From Elgaria multicarinata webbii (lineage: Eukaryota > Chordata > Lepidosauria > Squamata > Anguidae), in contig NC_086179.1 of NCBI RefSeq assembly GCF_023053635.1, forward strand, positions 1,936,001-2,000,000: 64,000 nucleotides of DNA. The letters are read 5' to 3'. Shown here in pieces: positions 51,807 through 62,639 of the stretch (its first letter is position 1; each line of letters begins with the position of its first letter). The notes under the pieces are model-generated. The model was not told the DNA's origin and ran no database searches. It saw only the letters and a program-made list of their open reading frames with translations. Made by a program: the position numbers and the translations under genes.

Positions 51807-51828
51807 ATCTGTTTTAACATCTAACAGA

Positions 51829-52633
51829 TGTTAGAAACACGATTTGAAATTAATTACTTGGACAAAAATGGTGAAAGTTTAAACACTCTGTTTTATTAAG
51901 CAAACTTGCAAGTTTGGGTGTCTAGGCAGGTAGGCACACCCACAAGCTGATGTGAAGCTGTTTTATACCCTTAACCCGGCCGAAGTGGTCCCTCCCCTGG
52001 TTACCCATTGGTCAGGTATTCCAAGGGTTACAGCCTATCCCAGTAGGCCTTGTAACTCCTCCCTTGTTTACCTCCCTGCCTCCCATAAGGTCATGAGTTC
52101 AAACAACAGATGTTTTTCTCTTCCCTTATCATAACCACAAGGCCATTAATTCTGACAGTTCACATAGGTATTTAACCTCAAAATCATAAATTCTGACTGT
52201 TCACATAGGCTTTTAACCTCAAAATCATAAATTCTGACAGTTCACATAGGTATTTAACCCCAAAGTCGTAAATTCCGACAATTAAGGAAGAGAGCTCCAG
52301 TAAGTCTGACACCTAATTCCGTTACTCATGTTATCTCTGCTATAAGAAAACAATCCTCCTGCTAGGTCATGTCCTCTTGTTTTTCTCTCAGCTATTTTCA
52401 TTGTTTTCATTTTCTTCAGCTGAAAAGACCTTTCATCTGGTGTATTTCCTTGTCTTTCAATAACATTGTTTTTAGCTGTTAGCCCTTTCAGTACCAAAAA
52501 CTCCTTATAAACATGTTTTAATAATACATTAGCTATAATATTTCTCCTTATAACATCTATATAATCCATTGGTTATATCTCTTTACAATATCCTTATAAC
52601 ATTGAAAAAGTAACATATTTCTTATTTCTAACA
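51829..52633. mobile_element. LTR-like element (fossil, solo-LTR candidate)
   Basis: About 805 bp beginning TGTTAGAAA and ending TTTCTAACA, so TG...CA with inverted ends. It contains about three tandem units of about 41 bp around gacagttcacataggtattt (52150-52280). No internal genes are seen. Family unassigned. The flanking sequence is the 81-bp duplication, not a short target repeat. Confidence 0.55.
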
Positions 52634-52713
52634 TATCTTCATGTGCAACCCTGTCATCCAACCAAATCTCAGGCAGTTCCACTGGAAAATGTACAGCAGT
52701 TTTAAACATTTCC
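52633..52713. repeat. 81-bp direct repeat, right copy
   Basis: Partner of 51726-51806. Confidence 0.93.
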
Positions 52714-52872
52714 CCTTTGCCCATCATAATGTATCTTTGGGGTATTTTCTCCCCTTTGACAGATGTAAAACATGTAAAGCAATTGCAGAGGAGTTTCTTT
52801 TCCTATTTTTGTGAAAATCCATGGGTTACATATCAAATTATGGAGTGTTAAATTCTCCAGTGCTTTAAATAG

Positions 52873-53378
52873 GAAAGGCCTCATCTTGAGTATTGTGTCC
52901 AGTTCTGGGCACCACACTTCAAGATGGATGCAGACAAGCTGGAGGGGGTTCAGAGGAGGGCAACGAGGATGATCAGGGGTCTGGAAACGAAGTCCTATGA
53001 GGAGAGACTGAAAGAACTGGGCATGTTGAGCCTGGAGAAGAGAAGATGGAGGGGAGACATGATAGCACTCTTCAAAGACTTAAAAGGCTGTCACACAGAG
53101 GAGGGCCAGGTCCCAGAGTGCAGGACATGGAAACATGGGGTCAAGTTACAGAAAGCCGGTCTGGACATCAGGAAAAGCTTCCTGACTGTTAGAGCAATAC
53201 GGCAATGGAACCAATGACCTAGGGAGGCCGTGGCCTCTCCCACACCAGAGGCCTTCAAGAGGCAGCTGGACGGCCATCTGTGAGGGATGCTTTAAGGTGG
53301 ATTCCTGCATTGAGCAGGGGGTTGGACTCGATGGCCTCGTAGGCCACTGCCAACTCTGCTATTCTATCATTCTATGAT
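52873..53378 (+). mobile_element. CR1 LINE 3' region
   Basis: [20 protein letters not shown]-type coding end, [19 protein letters not shown], then 3' UTR and tail attctatcattctatgat. Confidence 0.9.
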
Positions 53379-53438
53379 CCTGCTGCTCTCTGCCTGTGGT
53401 GCAACGATGTCACTCTTGCCCTGGCAGTGGCTGACTTA

Positions 53439-54454
53439 GGGCTTTGCTAGACCTACCGGGTGTTCCGTCGTTGAGGAGTGGTGAAAGCGGATTTTCCCGT
53501 TCAGCCGTGATGCCTCATCATCCACACCGTCCTTCGATTTGTGGCGGAAGTTTGCGCCGGTTGTGCTGCTGCCGCCGCGAGTACGGTTACGCAGCCACAC
53601 CGGCCTGATTGCCGCGGCCTTTTTTTCCCGCTTGCTGCACGGTTTGCGCAAGTCCGAAAGACCGCAAACTTGCGCAGCTGTCAGCAATGCTGCCGCCGGC
53701 CCTGGCGGTGGCGGAGCCGGAGCTGGAGCCGGCGGCAGCGGCGGCAGTGGCAGTGCCAGCTGAAGTGTTGCTGGTGCTGTTGAGAGTCAACATTGATGCG
53801 CTCACTTCCTGATGGGGGTCGTGGCGGGTGTAATATGACCTGAGGTCAATCGTCTGCATGGGCACTCTGTGCCTACATCTCCCATCATGCCTCTGAGGTC
53901 TCGCCGCCGATGACTGCCTCTGTGCCCTCTGCCCCATCCCAAGGAGCCAACCCACATCTGGCCGCAGCCATGGAAGCAGCCCACAAACAGCTCTGCCCTC
54001 TACCAGCCTGGTACCCACACTAACAGGCAGCGTACAGCACCGCCATTATGCGGCCACGGTAGCTGCCCACCGCGAGGAGTCACCAGCCACTTTTCCGGTC
54101 CTCCGTTCCTGCTCAAACTGTCACTGGGGAAATAATAAAAAAAAGCCGCTCCGCCGCGCTGCCCCAGCTGGCAGACTGGGCGCAAATGTCGGAGGCGGCT
54201 TGACCGAAGCCGCTGGCCACTCCCCTTAGAACACCTTTTCCTGACCAGTGCGGACCGCAGTGACCTCACATCCTCCCACACGTACTCCGAATTAGCGCGG
54301 GACGGCAGGAAAAGGCGCACTAGAACTCACTTTTTTAAAGTCGGGATAAAGAGGCTTCACCGCAGGATAACGGCGGAGCCTCGTGAACGTCATCTGGAAG
54401 CCTCGACGTGACTGCGGAAGGTAACGCGCGCTACAGCCTCGTCTAGTAACGCCC
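53439..54454. mobile_element. GCTAGACC-type DNA transposon, 1-kb member
   Basis: Left end GGGCTTTGCTAGACC, right end GTCTAGTAACGCCC (inverted, imperfect), flanked by the 3-bp duplication TTA (53436-53438 and 54455-54457). The interior is GC-rich with a GGCGGC-type run at 53700-53760. I recognise no transposase. It may be a parent of the 130-155-bp foldbacks or an unrelated cargo bearer. Confidence 0.6.
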
Positions 54455-54598
54455 TTAAAGTAGAACCTCTTCTTGGCCGAGGGCTGGATGCCACTCTGGA
54501 GAAACTCTCAGCATTCCAGAAGTGGGTGTGGCCAAAGGCAAAAGGGGTGAAGCCAAAACACACAAAAATGCCAGATTATTTTATTTTATAGCTCTTAT

Positions 54599-54890
54599 TG
54601 AATCATAGAGTCATAGAATCATAGAATAGTAGAGTTGGAAGGGGCCTATAAGGCCATCGAGTCCAACCCCTGCTCAATGCAGGGATCCACCCTAAAGTAT
54701 CCCTGACAGATGGCTGTCCAGCTGCCTCTTGAAGGCCTCTAGTGTGGGAGAGCCCACCACCACCCTGGGTCACTGGTTCCATTGTCATACTGCTCTAACA
54801 ATCAGGAAGTTTTTCCTGATGTCCATCCGGAATCTGGCTTCCTGTAACTTGAGCCTGTTATTCCGTGTCCTGCACTCTGGGATGATTGCC
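54599..54890 (-). mobile_element. CR1 3' end
   Basis: Minus-strand tail (atcatagagtcatagaatc) through the 3' UTR to cactctgggatgattg. Confidence 0.87.
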
Positions 54891-54892
54891 AG

Positions 54893-55130
54893 AGAGACAG
54901 CCTGGTGTAGTAGTTAGAGTGTCGGGCTGGAACTCAGGAGACTCAGGTTCTAATCCCCACTTGACTGTGAAGCTCACTGGGTGACCTGGGGCCAGTGAGA
55001 CTCTCAGCCTAACCTACCTCATGGGGGGGTGGGGTGAGGATGAAATGGAGAGGAGGATTATGTGTACGCCACCTTGGGCTCCTTGGAGTAAAGGCAGAAT
55101 ATGAATATATCAAGTAAATAAAATAATAAA
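54893..55130 (+). mobile_element. tRNA-derived CORE-type SINE
   Basis: agcctggtgtagtagttagagt (A box), aggttctaatcccc (B box), gggtgacctggggccagtgag core and an aggcagaatatgaatatat tail. Confidence 0.75.
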
Positions 55131-56280
55131 TAATGGCGCCTTAGGAGAGACATTCCAACCTTTTAGAATGGAGGGTGAAATGCACAAACGCTGCGAAAAG
55201 AAGCGATTGGATGTAGGGGAGGGGCCATGACCTCCTGGATTTGGCCTCAAGGAATTGGTTTTCAATTATGGTGCCAGAAATGTGGCATGTTCCCCTCAGG
55301 ACCACCTTCGAGTGGAAGCAGAAGGCAGAAGTTATCATTCTGAAGGAAACCTAGTGACCAGAGTGGGGCTTACTTGTGAGAAAATGCGCATAGGGTTGGT
55401 ACCAGGCATTCAGGGGTCACAGACTGATGCTGTCAGGCAAGGAGTCGGAGAAGGAAGTATAATATTTCAGTCATCAAAATGCCGCTGCCAATGAATTTGC
55501 TGCTGTGCTCTGCAGACCTTTGCTCTGGCTTGCATGCAGCATTTTGATTCAACATTGCACCTGCCTATCATGGCAAGTTGATGTGCCCCCGTACTGACCT
55601 ATGCATCAGTGTTAGCCCCAACCTGCACAGGTAGAAGAGTGGGGTTTAACAAAGTCAGTTGTCGTGGTCCAACCATGTGGGGAAATGTGGTCCAACGACG
55701 TGGTCCAACGTTGTGGCTTCATCCCACGTACCTGTTTCCCTCGAATTATCCCCTACAGCACAAAGCTGCTGTCGTCGTCGTTGCTAGCTAAATCAAACCC
55801 CGGGCGGCAGCGCTCCTAAGATCCTTTGCATACCAGGAAAAGGGTTTAAGGGAGGAAATGTAAAAAATCATTAAAAAAATCAACGGATGACCCAATCCGA
55901 TTCAAATTTGGTATGCTTAAAGCTCTCCTTAATATCTATTACTGTGCCAATTTTGATGTCTTTATCTTTAAAACTTACACAGATGTAAGCATTTCTTTAA
56001 TTTGTACTTTAAACATATCAAATTCTCCTCCTGCGCCCCCAGTGGCCGCTCAGAGAACAACAAAAGATTAGCTCCTAAACAGGTAGCAATATAGGTCGAG
56101 TCTTTTGGCTTTATAGCACAATTAAAGCAGGATGCCAGGGAGTATTTCACAGTCAAAGCAGATTATAAACTGGAAAACTTCAGAGTCCTTTGTACGCAAT
56201 TCACAGTGATTGCACAGTATAACCCTGGTGTGTTGAAGCTGTTAATCTATATATTTAGTAAATTAATATCACTCGTCATT
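55131..56280. other. D-E spacer, nothing recognised
   Basis: No coding or RNA gene. Degenerate repeats of gtggtccaacnacgtgg at about 55660-55720 and a gtcgtcgtcgtt run at about 55770. Ends where D/E promoter similarity starts. Confidence 0.4.
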
Positions 56281-56315
56281 TCTAAAGGGAAGAGAACTTG
56301 GCGAAGCGAGCTGTG

Positions 56316-56377
56316 TGATGTCAGGCTGCCCACGTGCTGACCGGACGGAACCTGGCTGCATGCATTTTGTGATGTCA
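56316..56377 (+). promoter_or_regulatory. Gene E proximal promoter: two TGATGTCA octamers
   Basis: TGATGTCA at 56316-56323 and again at 56370-56377 (60 bp before the ATG). The surrounding 150 bp align with the gene D promoter. The CCAAT position reads gaccggacgg. Confidence 0.65.
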
Positions 56378-56429
56378 TGAATTCCAGGAAAACATGGTGG
56401 AAGAAACAGCATCTGGAGTCACAAGGAGG

Positions 56430-56506
56430 ATGAGATGGCCGCTGATCCCCCCAATTCTGCTCTTTGTTGCTTTCCAGGCTACGCGTGGCAATGACGGCAG
56501 CTGCGA
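56430..56506 (+). CDS. Gene E exon 1: signal peptide
   Basis: [20 protein letters not shown] then NDGSC. One codon longer than in B, C and D. The donor is GTAAGT, phase 2. Confidence 0.88.
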
Positions 56507-59500
56507 GTAAGTGGCGGAAGAGAACTCTGGGATCAAAACAGCAAGCAGGCTGGAGGCCAGAGGGGTGTCAGTGGGCGTGGCTTCACTTAGACAGGGTGAG
56601 CCCAGCGTTTGCTCGAAGACTTCACTGTATTAAACAAAAGGCTACTCCAACCACTGCAATGCTGGGTCCATTCACTAGTCTATAAAGATAAAAGAGGACC
56701 TTTGTCAGTGTAACTGTCCAGCTGTTGACACCATAGCACCAAGACTGTCAAACTTGGACACCTGAAACTTGGCGTGCGTACTCAGGGGACCACAGAGGTG
56801 TGCATCTCTGGGTTATTTTGTTTTTAAAACACACAAATTCATTGTGTGAATGAATTTTACAGCTGGACAACCATTTGTCAGGGATGCTTTAGGGTGGATT
56901 CCTGCATTGAGCAGGGGGTTGGACTCAATGGCCTTGTAGGCCCCTTCTAACTCTGCTATACTTTGGCTTTTTAACAAAGCTTTTAATGGCTGAATTCACT
57001 ACTCTGACACATTGTTTTAACTGTTTTAATAGAATCATAGAATAGCAGAGTTGGAAGGGGCCTAAAAGGCCATCGAGTCCAACCCCCTGCTCAATGCAGG
57101 AATCCACCCTAAAGCATCCCTGACAGATGGTTGTCCAGCTGCCTCTTGAAGGCCTCTAGTGTGGGAGAGCCCACAACCTCCCTAGGGAACTGATTCCATT
57201 GTCGTACTGCTCTAACAGTCAGGAAGTTTTTCCTGATGTCCAGCTGGAATCTGCCTTCCTTTAACTTGAGCCCGTTATTCTGTGTCCTGCACTCTGGGAG
57301 GATCGAGAAGAGATCCTGGCCCTCCTCTGTGTGGCAACCTTTTAAGTATTTGAAGAGTGCTCTCATGTCTCCCCTCCATCTTCTCTTCTCCAGGCTAAAC
57401 ATGCCCAGTTCTTTCAGTCTCTCTTTTATAGGGCTTTGTTTCCAGACCCCTGATCACCCTGGTTGCCCTCCTCTGAACACGCTCCGGCTTGTCTGCGTCC
57501 TTCTTGAATTGTGGAGCCCAGAACTGGACGCAATACTCTAGATGAGGCCTAACCAGGGCCGAATAGAGAGGAACCAGTACCTAGGGTGACCAACTGTCAG
57601 GATTTCCCCGGATTTGTCCTGGTTTTTGTTCTTTCCATGGTGTCAGGGGGGATTTTCTATAATTTTCAATAACGTCCTGGAATGACACACCTTCCCCTTT
57701 AAGACTGCCATTAGCATGGCAGGAGGGAATGACATGCTTTCTTGAGGCACATCATTCCCCCACCCCGAGCTCCAATTGAGGTCTTAAAGGGGAAAGTGGG
57801 TCATTCGTGGACATTATAGAAAAGGCCCCAATTGGAGTGGATGGTGGTGGTGCAGAATGAAATCCTTTCCCCTCCTCCACTCCAATCGGGTTCTTTAAGG
57901 TGGCGGGGGAATAACGTACTTTCTGCAGGACTCAGAAAGCTGCTTCCCCACGCACACACACTAGGTGTCCTCTTTTTTGGTTTCCCAAATATGGTCACCC
58001 TACTAGGACCTCACCTGATTAGTTTTACTGCTTTTAAATTATATATTGTTTTTAACTTGGTTTATGGTTTAATTTGTTTTTAGCTGTGTATATTTACTGT
58101 TTTATACTGGATGCTTTTATCTGTACGCCGCCCTGAGATCTTATTGATATAGGGCGGGATATAAATGTTTTAAATACATAAATACATAAATCTTGTTCTT
58201 ATTTCAGTGGCGTGTGTGGGAGGCGTCCATTGGCGGCCAGCCATCTCATGCTCCGGATCGTGGGTGGCACCAATGCCCTGCCAGGAACGTGGCCCTGGCA
58301 AGTCAGCTTCCAGTTCCTAACCCAAAAGGGGTTCGTTAATTCCTGTGGAGGTTCTCTTATCAACTCTCGATGGGTCCTCAGTGCAGCCCACTGCTTTCAG
58401 GAAGAAAAGTAAGCAACGGGGGCGGATACTTCCTACTTCAAGGACATCCCAGGGAGGTGCTGCTGGGTCTGCAGACCCGGTAGCCTGAGGGATCCCATGG
58501 AAGTGGGGTACCGTCTTCTTCCTCGGGGTCAGCAGCATCATGCCGGGGGGCTGTCATGGGGTGCCAAAACTCAGAGGCCAGGAACAGCCTGCTGAATCAG
58601 AATTCGCGCCCTGTGAGCACAGCATTCTTCTGCCTCCAACACTTGTGAGCCAGTTGGGAAGCATAGAGGCTGGGCACTCTGGTGGAAGCTCTACTTTCCT
58701 GCCTGAAAGCCTTGCCAGAGAAATAAGTCCGACATGGATGACAGAAGCAGGAGATACATTAAAGCAAAGAGTCTGCGTTCTTCTAGTTCCTCCATCAGCT
58801 GAGCCAACAATGCTTGGCCTCCCGGGCTTTCCTGACAGCTTCCAATGTTATGTCATGTAACATTGCCCCATGAATCATGTATCTATTCTTTGTTCCAGGT
58901 ATATAGAACATTATAATGTGGTAGTTGGTGCCAACCGGATCTCCGAACCTGGCCCTGATGCCCAGAATCGCCGGATCAAGAGGGTGGTGAACCATGAGCT
59001 GTACAAGGACGAACTGTACCTGGAGGATGGCGGAATGAGGAACGACATAGCTTTAGTGGAGCTGGCTGAGCCAGTCAGCTGCAGTGACTACGTGCAGCTA
59101 GCCTGTTTGCCCGACAGGAGCGTGGCCATTTCGATGCTAACCCATTGCTATGTCAGCGGCTGGGGAACGATGGAAGTGAAAAGTGAGACCCCCATGAAAA
59201 GCAGGCCCTCACAAAGACTGGCCCACCCGATGTGGTTAGACTGCTTTTACGTCCTGCACCCTCAGGGCGGATCAGTCTTCTCGGCATCATTTGCATCGAC
59301 TGATTGATTGATCGCATTTTTATACTGCCCAATAGCCAAAGCTCTCTAGTTAGCATTGTCGGAGGAATCCGCAATGGATTGAAATGAGTTCAGATTTCGA
59401 TGAATCCGACCGACCGGCAGAGTCTGCAGCATTGCTGCTGTTACTGAGTCACACAGATTCTGTAGACTTGTGTTGTTAAATTTAGCACATTTACGCAAGG

Positions 59501-61668
59501 GCCCCTGTGCACATTAGCACTAATGCAAACTAGTGCAGGTAGAGTGAAATTCTGGTTCCCCCCACTCCACAATTCCATCAATGACCAGATGACAGAATGA
59601 AAGACACCTCACAGTCCCTGAAACACATAGAATCATAGAATACAGAGTGAATTTTTTAAAAACCCGTACATCCTTACCTACAATATAGAAAAGTAGAAAA
59701 AAACACCAAATAAATTAACTTTACAGTACACCCGTTACTGTGAGCTCTCTCCAAATAACAAGCTCCAGTGACAGGAAGCCAGATTCCAGCTGGACATCAG
59801 GAAAAACTTCCTGTTAGAGCAGTACGATAATGGAACCAGTGACCTAGGGAGGTTGTGGGCTCTCCCACACTAGAGGCCTTCAAGAGGCAGCTGGACAACC
59901 ATCTGTCAAGGATGCTTTAGGGTGGATTCCTGCATTGAGCAGAGGGTTGGACTCCATGGCCTTATAGGCCCCTTCCAACTCTGCTATTCTATGATTCTGA
60001 CTGGGCACAGCTATGTATTAAAGTATGTAAGATAGATATGATAGAGGTGCAAAGAACTATGGAGTGAACAGGTAGACATTTTTCCACCTCTTTCATAATA
60101 TTTAATTATTTATTTATTTTATTAAAACTTTTATATCCCGCCCTATATCACAGGGATCTCAGGGCGGTGTACAGATAAAATCATACATATAATACTTGAA
60201 CGCAATGGAGTCACTCAATGGTGCTGAATGGTAGGAGATTCAGGAGAGATAAAAGGAAGGACTTCTCCACACAGCGCATTGTTAAGCGGTGGTATATGCT
60301 ACCACAAAATACGGCCCCCAACTTGGACAGCTTCGAAAGGGAATTAGACAAATTCCTGGAGGAACTTGTGGGCTACCAATGCCCACTAGTTATGATGGCC
60401 ATATATTGCCTCCAGTATCAGAGGCAGAACGTTTGTGTACACCAGTTGCTACCATGGTTCCCCTCATGCCCTGTTCGTGGGCCTCCCAGAGATATCTGGT
60501 TGGCCACTGTGGGAACAGAATGCTGGATGAGATATGCCTGTGGTTGCAGTTGGAATGTATGTCCAAGCCTGGAGTTTTTGGAATTGAGTGGAAGTCCCGT
60601 ACAGAGAGCGATGGAGACATTTTCTTTGAAGTGCTACATCCAAATCCCAAACTCTACTCCCCCGCCCCCCTCTGCCCCGTGGATTCTGATTGATTTTTCT
60701 CGCTCTGGTTCAGTACTAGTTTTCTTTCATCAAAATTACTGTATGCTTTGGATTTTCTTGTTGCATACCACCCTGGAAGTCCTACTGGATGGAGGTGCAC
60801 AATATCCATTGGTTAAATAAAAAGATATGCCTGGTGGTCATTCTCTTTGTCTAGCTAGCCCAGAAGTGACCGCTCTGACTTGCCATGACTCTGTCGGGTG
60901 TCCGAAAAGGACAGCTTTTCCCCATCACCTGCTACCTGTAACCCTTTCAATTTGAGGTGCTAAGAACCAAACCTGGGACTACCTGACGCAAAGCACGGTC
61001 TCTGCCTTTCAGCAATATCCTTCCAGTAAAGTTATATTGCTTCAATAGAGGCTATGAGGACATCTCCAGGGGAATAAAATCCATAATTAGGGACAAACAC
61101 CAAATAACCAAAAAAAGGAACTCCGTTCTTGCAGGAACTGCAGCAACCGTTGTATCATTCATTATTTTAACTCACCTCATCTTAGGTTTTTGAAACAGAT
61201 CAGTCGTAAGTCCAAAGGATGAAATTGGGTGGGATCTATGGGGACTTGGTGATTTGTAATAATTTCTGCTCTTCCCTGGGATTATTTGAGCCACGGTGCA
61301 TCAGGGCTAAGCCCCAGAACCTATTTTTAAGGCCGGGGCTCAGTCCTGCAGAGGCAAAGCCAGGAGAATAGCGATGAGCCTACCCACATTGCTGAGTAAC
61401 CCCCCGCGTATTGGGTGTTAGTGTCAGACCTCACAGGTCAGTCGTCTTAATGTAGCTCTCCAGACATTCATGAGGCTGGGAGAAATACATACTGAATGAG
61501 TCTTCCTGCCTTCTGTTTGCAGATCGAAAAATGCCGGACATCCTGCAAGAAGCAAGTGTTCACATCATTCCCCAAGATACCTGTAACAGTACTTCCTGGT
61601 GGGACAGGCGCATCCTTGATGAGAACTTGTGTGCTGGGCATGCGGAAGGAGGCATTTGTACCTGCCAG
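56430..61668 (+). CDS. Acrosin paralogue E, exons 1-4 (3' end beyond window)
   Basis: Exons 56430-56506, 58208-58408, 58899-59182 and 61523-61668 give 236 codons in phases 2-2-1-0, with no break. Signal peptide, [11 protein letters not shown] stub, normal activation site (LR-IVGG), His57 and Asp102 (RNDIALVEL) are present. Position 189 is Cys (GGICTCQ) instead of Asp, so the canonical Arg/Lys pocket is lost and an odd cysteine is placed next to Cys191. Exon 5 with Ser195 and the tail is not found up to base 64000 and must lie further right. Closest to gene D in exons, introns and promoter. Confidence 0.87.
56860..56962 (+). mobile_element. CR1 3' end
   Basis: cagctggacaaccatttgtc to ccaactctgctata-like tail, short. 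Confidence 0.78.
57031..58020 (-). mobile_element. CR1 LINE 3' region interrupted by a hAT-like element
   Basis: Tail, 3' UTR and RT C-terminus on the minus strand up to gagaggaaccag, then after the insertion gacctcacctgatt. The uninterrupted wording is seen at 10245-10270. Confidence 0.88.
57582..58002. mobile_element. hAT-like element, TAGGGTGACC ends
   Basis: Ends TAGGGTGACCA and TGGTCACCCTA. Flanks CCAGTACC (57574-57581) and CTAGGACC (58003-58010) each differ by one base from CCAGGACC, the undisturbed CR1 sequence, giving an 8-bp duplication. 421 bp, no transposase. Confidence 0.82.
58021..58195 (+). mobile_element. LINE 3' tail (gccgccctgagatc type)
   Basis: gtacgccgccctgagatctt and agggcgggatataaatg with an AATACATAAATA end, 12 bp before gene E exon 2. 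Confidence 0.65.
58208..58408 (+). CDS. Gene E exon 2: light-chain stub, activation site, His57
   Basis: [48 protein letters not shown]. The donor is GTAAGC, phase 2. Confidence 0.95.
58409..58898. other. Gene E intron 2, repeat-free
   Basis: 490 nt with no inserted element. It matches the two ends and a central fragment of gene D intron 2, which is 4058 nt. Confidence 0.7.
58899..59182 (+). CDS. Gene E exon 3: Asp102 exon
   Basis: [32 protein letters not shown] with Asp102, [21 protein letters not shown]. The loop before Asp102 is 6 residues longer than in B and C. Confidence 0.94.
59183..59764. other. Gene E intron 3, first part
   Basis: A short LINE-tail fragment at 59308-59350 (atactgcccaatagccaaagc) and otherwise nothing recognised. 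Confidence 0.4.
59765..59999 (+). mobile_element. CR1 3' end
   Basis: gacaggaagccagattccag to attctatgattctg. Confidence 0.86.
60108..60190 (-). mobile_element. LINE 3' tail (gccgccctgagatc type)
   Basis: Reverse of the tail at 58115-58180 (tatatcccgccctatatcac ... ctcagggcggtgtaca). Confidence 0.65.
60205..60540 (+). mobile_element. L3-like LINE 3' region, diverged
   Basis: [20 protein letters not shown] and the 3' UTR with tattgcctccagtatcagagg. Confidence 0.65.
60541..61522. other. Gene E intron 3, paralogous with gene D intron 3
   Basis: 60560-60905 aligns with 47670-48013 of gene D, then 60905-61030 with 48816-48910, and 61310-61410 with the D sequence flanking its foldback copy 3. 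Contains a degraded tRNA-SINE at about 60915-61020. Confidence 0.6.
61523..61668 (+). CDS. Gene E exon 4: S1-pocket exon with Cys189
   Basis: [20 protein letters not shown], then [19 protein letters not shown] at 61657-61659 encodes Cys in place of Asp189. The donor is GTAGGT, phase 0. Confidence 0.93.
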
Positions 61669-61874
61669 GTAGGTGGACCAAGTGTAGAGGCTTGGTTAGA
61701 AGCCAAGCCCCAAGTTTAATTGCAGTATCTTCAGGTGCCTCTACATTAAGGGGGAAAAGGGACCCTTACAAGGTTTTGTTTTTCTCGGTTCTTCCTGCAT
61801 TCACTATGCGCTCCATTTTTTAAAAAAGAGAGATTACCAGGGAAAGCATAGAACATGTTGTGGACGTTGATGCC

Positions 61875-62536
61875 GTGTTGTAGATCGCAAGCTGAATATG
61901 AGCCAACAGTGTGATATGGCTGCAAGAAAGGCAAATGCTATTTTGGGCTGCATTAATAGAAGTATAGCTTCCAAGTCACGTGAGGTACTGGTTCCTCTCT
62001 ATTCGGCCCTGGTTAGGCCTCATCTAGAGTATTGCGTCCAGTTCTGGGCTCCACAATTCAAGAAGGACGCAGACAAGCTGGAGCGTGTTCAGAAGAGGGC
62101 AACCAGGATGATCAGGGCTCTGGAAACAAAGCCCTATGAAGAGAGACGGAGAGAACTGGGCATGTTGAGCCTGGAGAAGAGAAGATGGAGGGGAGACATG
62201 ATAGCACTCTCCAAATACTTGAAAGGTTGTCACACAGAGGAGGGCCAGAATCTCTTCTCGATCCTCCCAGAGTGCAGGACACGGAATAACAGGCTCAAGT
62301 TAAAGGAAACCAGATTCCAGCTGGACATCAGGAAAAACTTTCTGACTGTTAGAGCAGTACGACAATGGAACCAGTGACCTAAGGAGGTTGTGGGCTCTCC
62401 CACCCTAGAGGCCTTTAAGAGGCAGCTGGGCAACCATCTGTCAGGGATGCTTTAGGGTGGATTCCTGCATTGAGCAGGGGGTTGGACTCGATGGCCTTGT
62501 AGGCCCCTTCCAACTCTGCTATTCTATGATTCTATG
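61875..62536 (+). mobile_element. CR1 LINE 3' region
   Basis: An open coding end ([54 protein letters not shown]-type), then 3' UTR and ATTCTATG tail. Best-preserved plus-strand CR1. Confidence 0.92.
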
Positions 62537-62639
62537 TAAAAGACCTACAAACTTCCGTGAGTGGCAATACATCGCCCACGTAGAGAAGCTCTCCATCTAA
62601 AAGAACCTCAGGTAGCAGTCCTGGAAGCCCCCACCCCCC

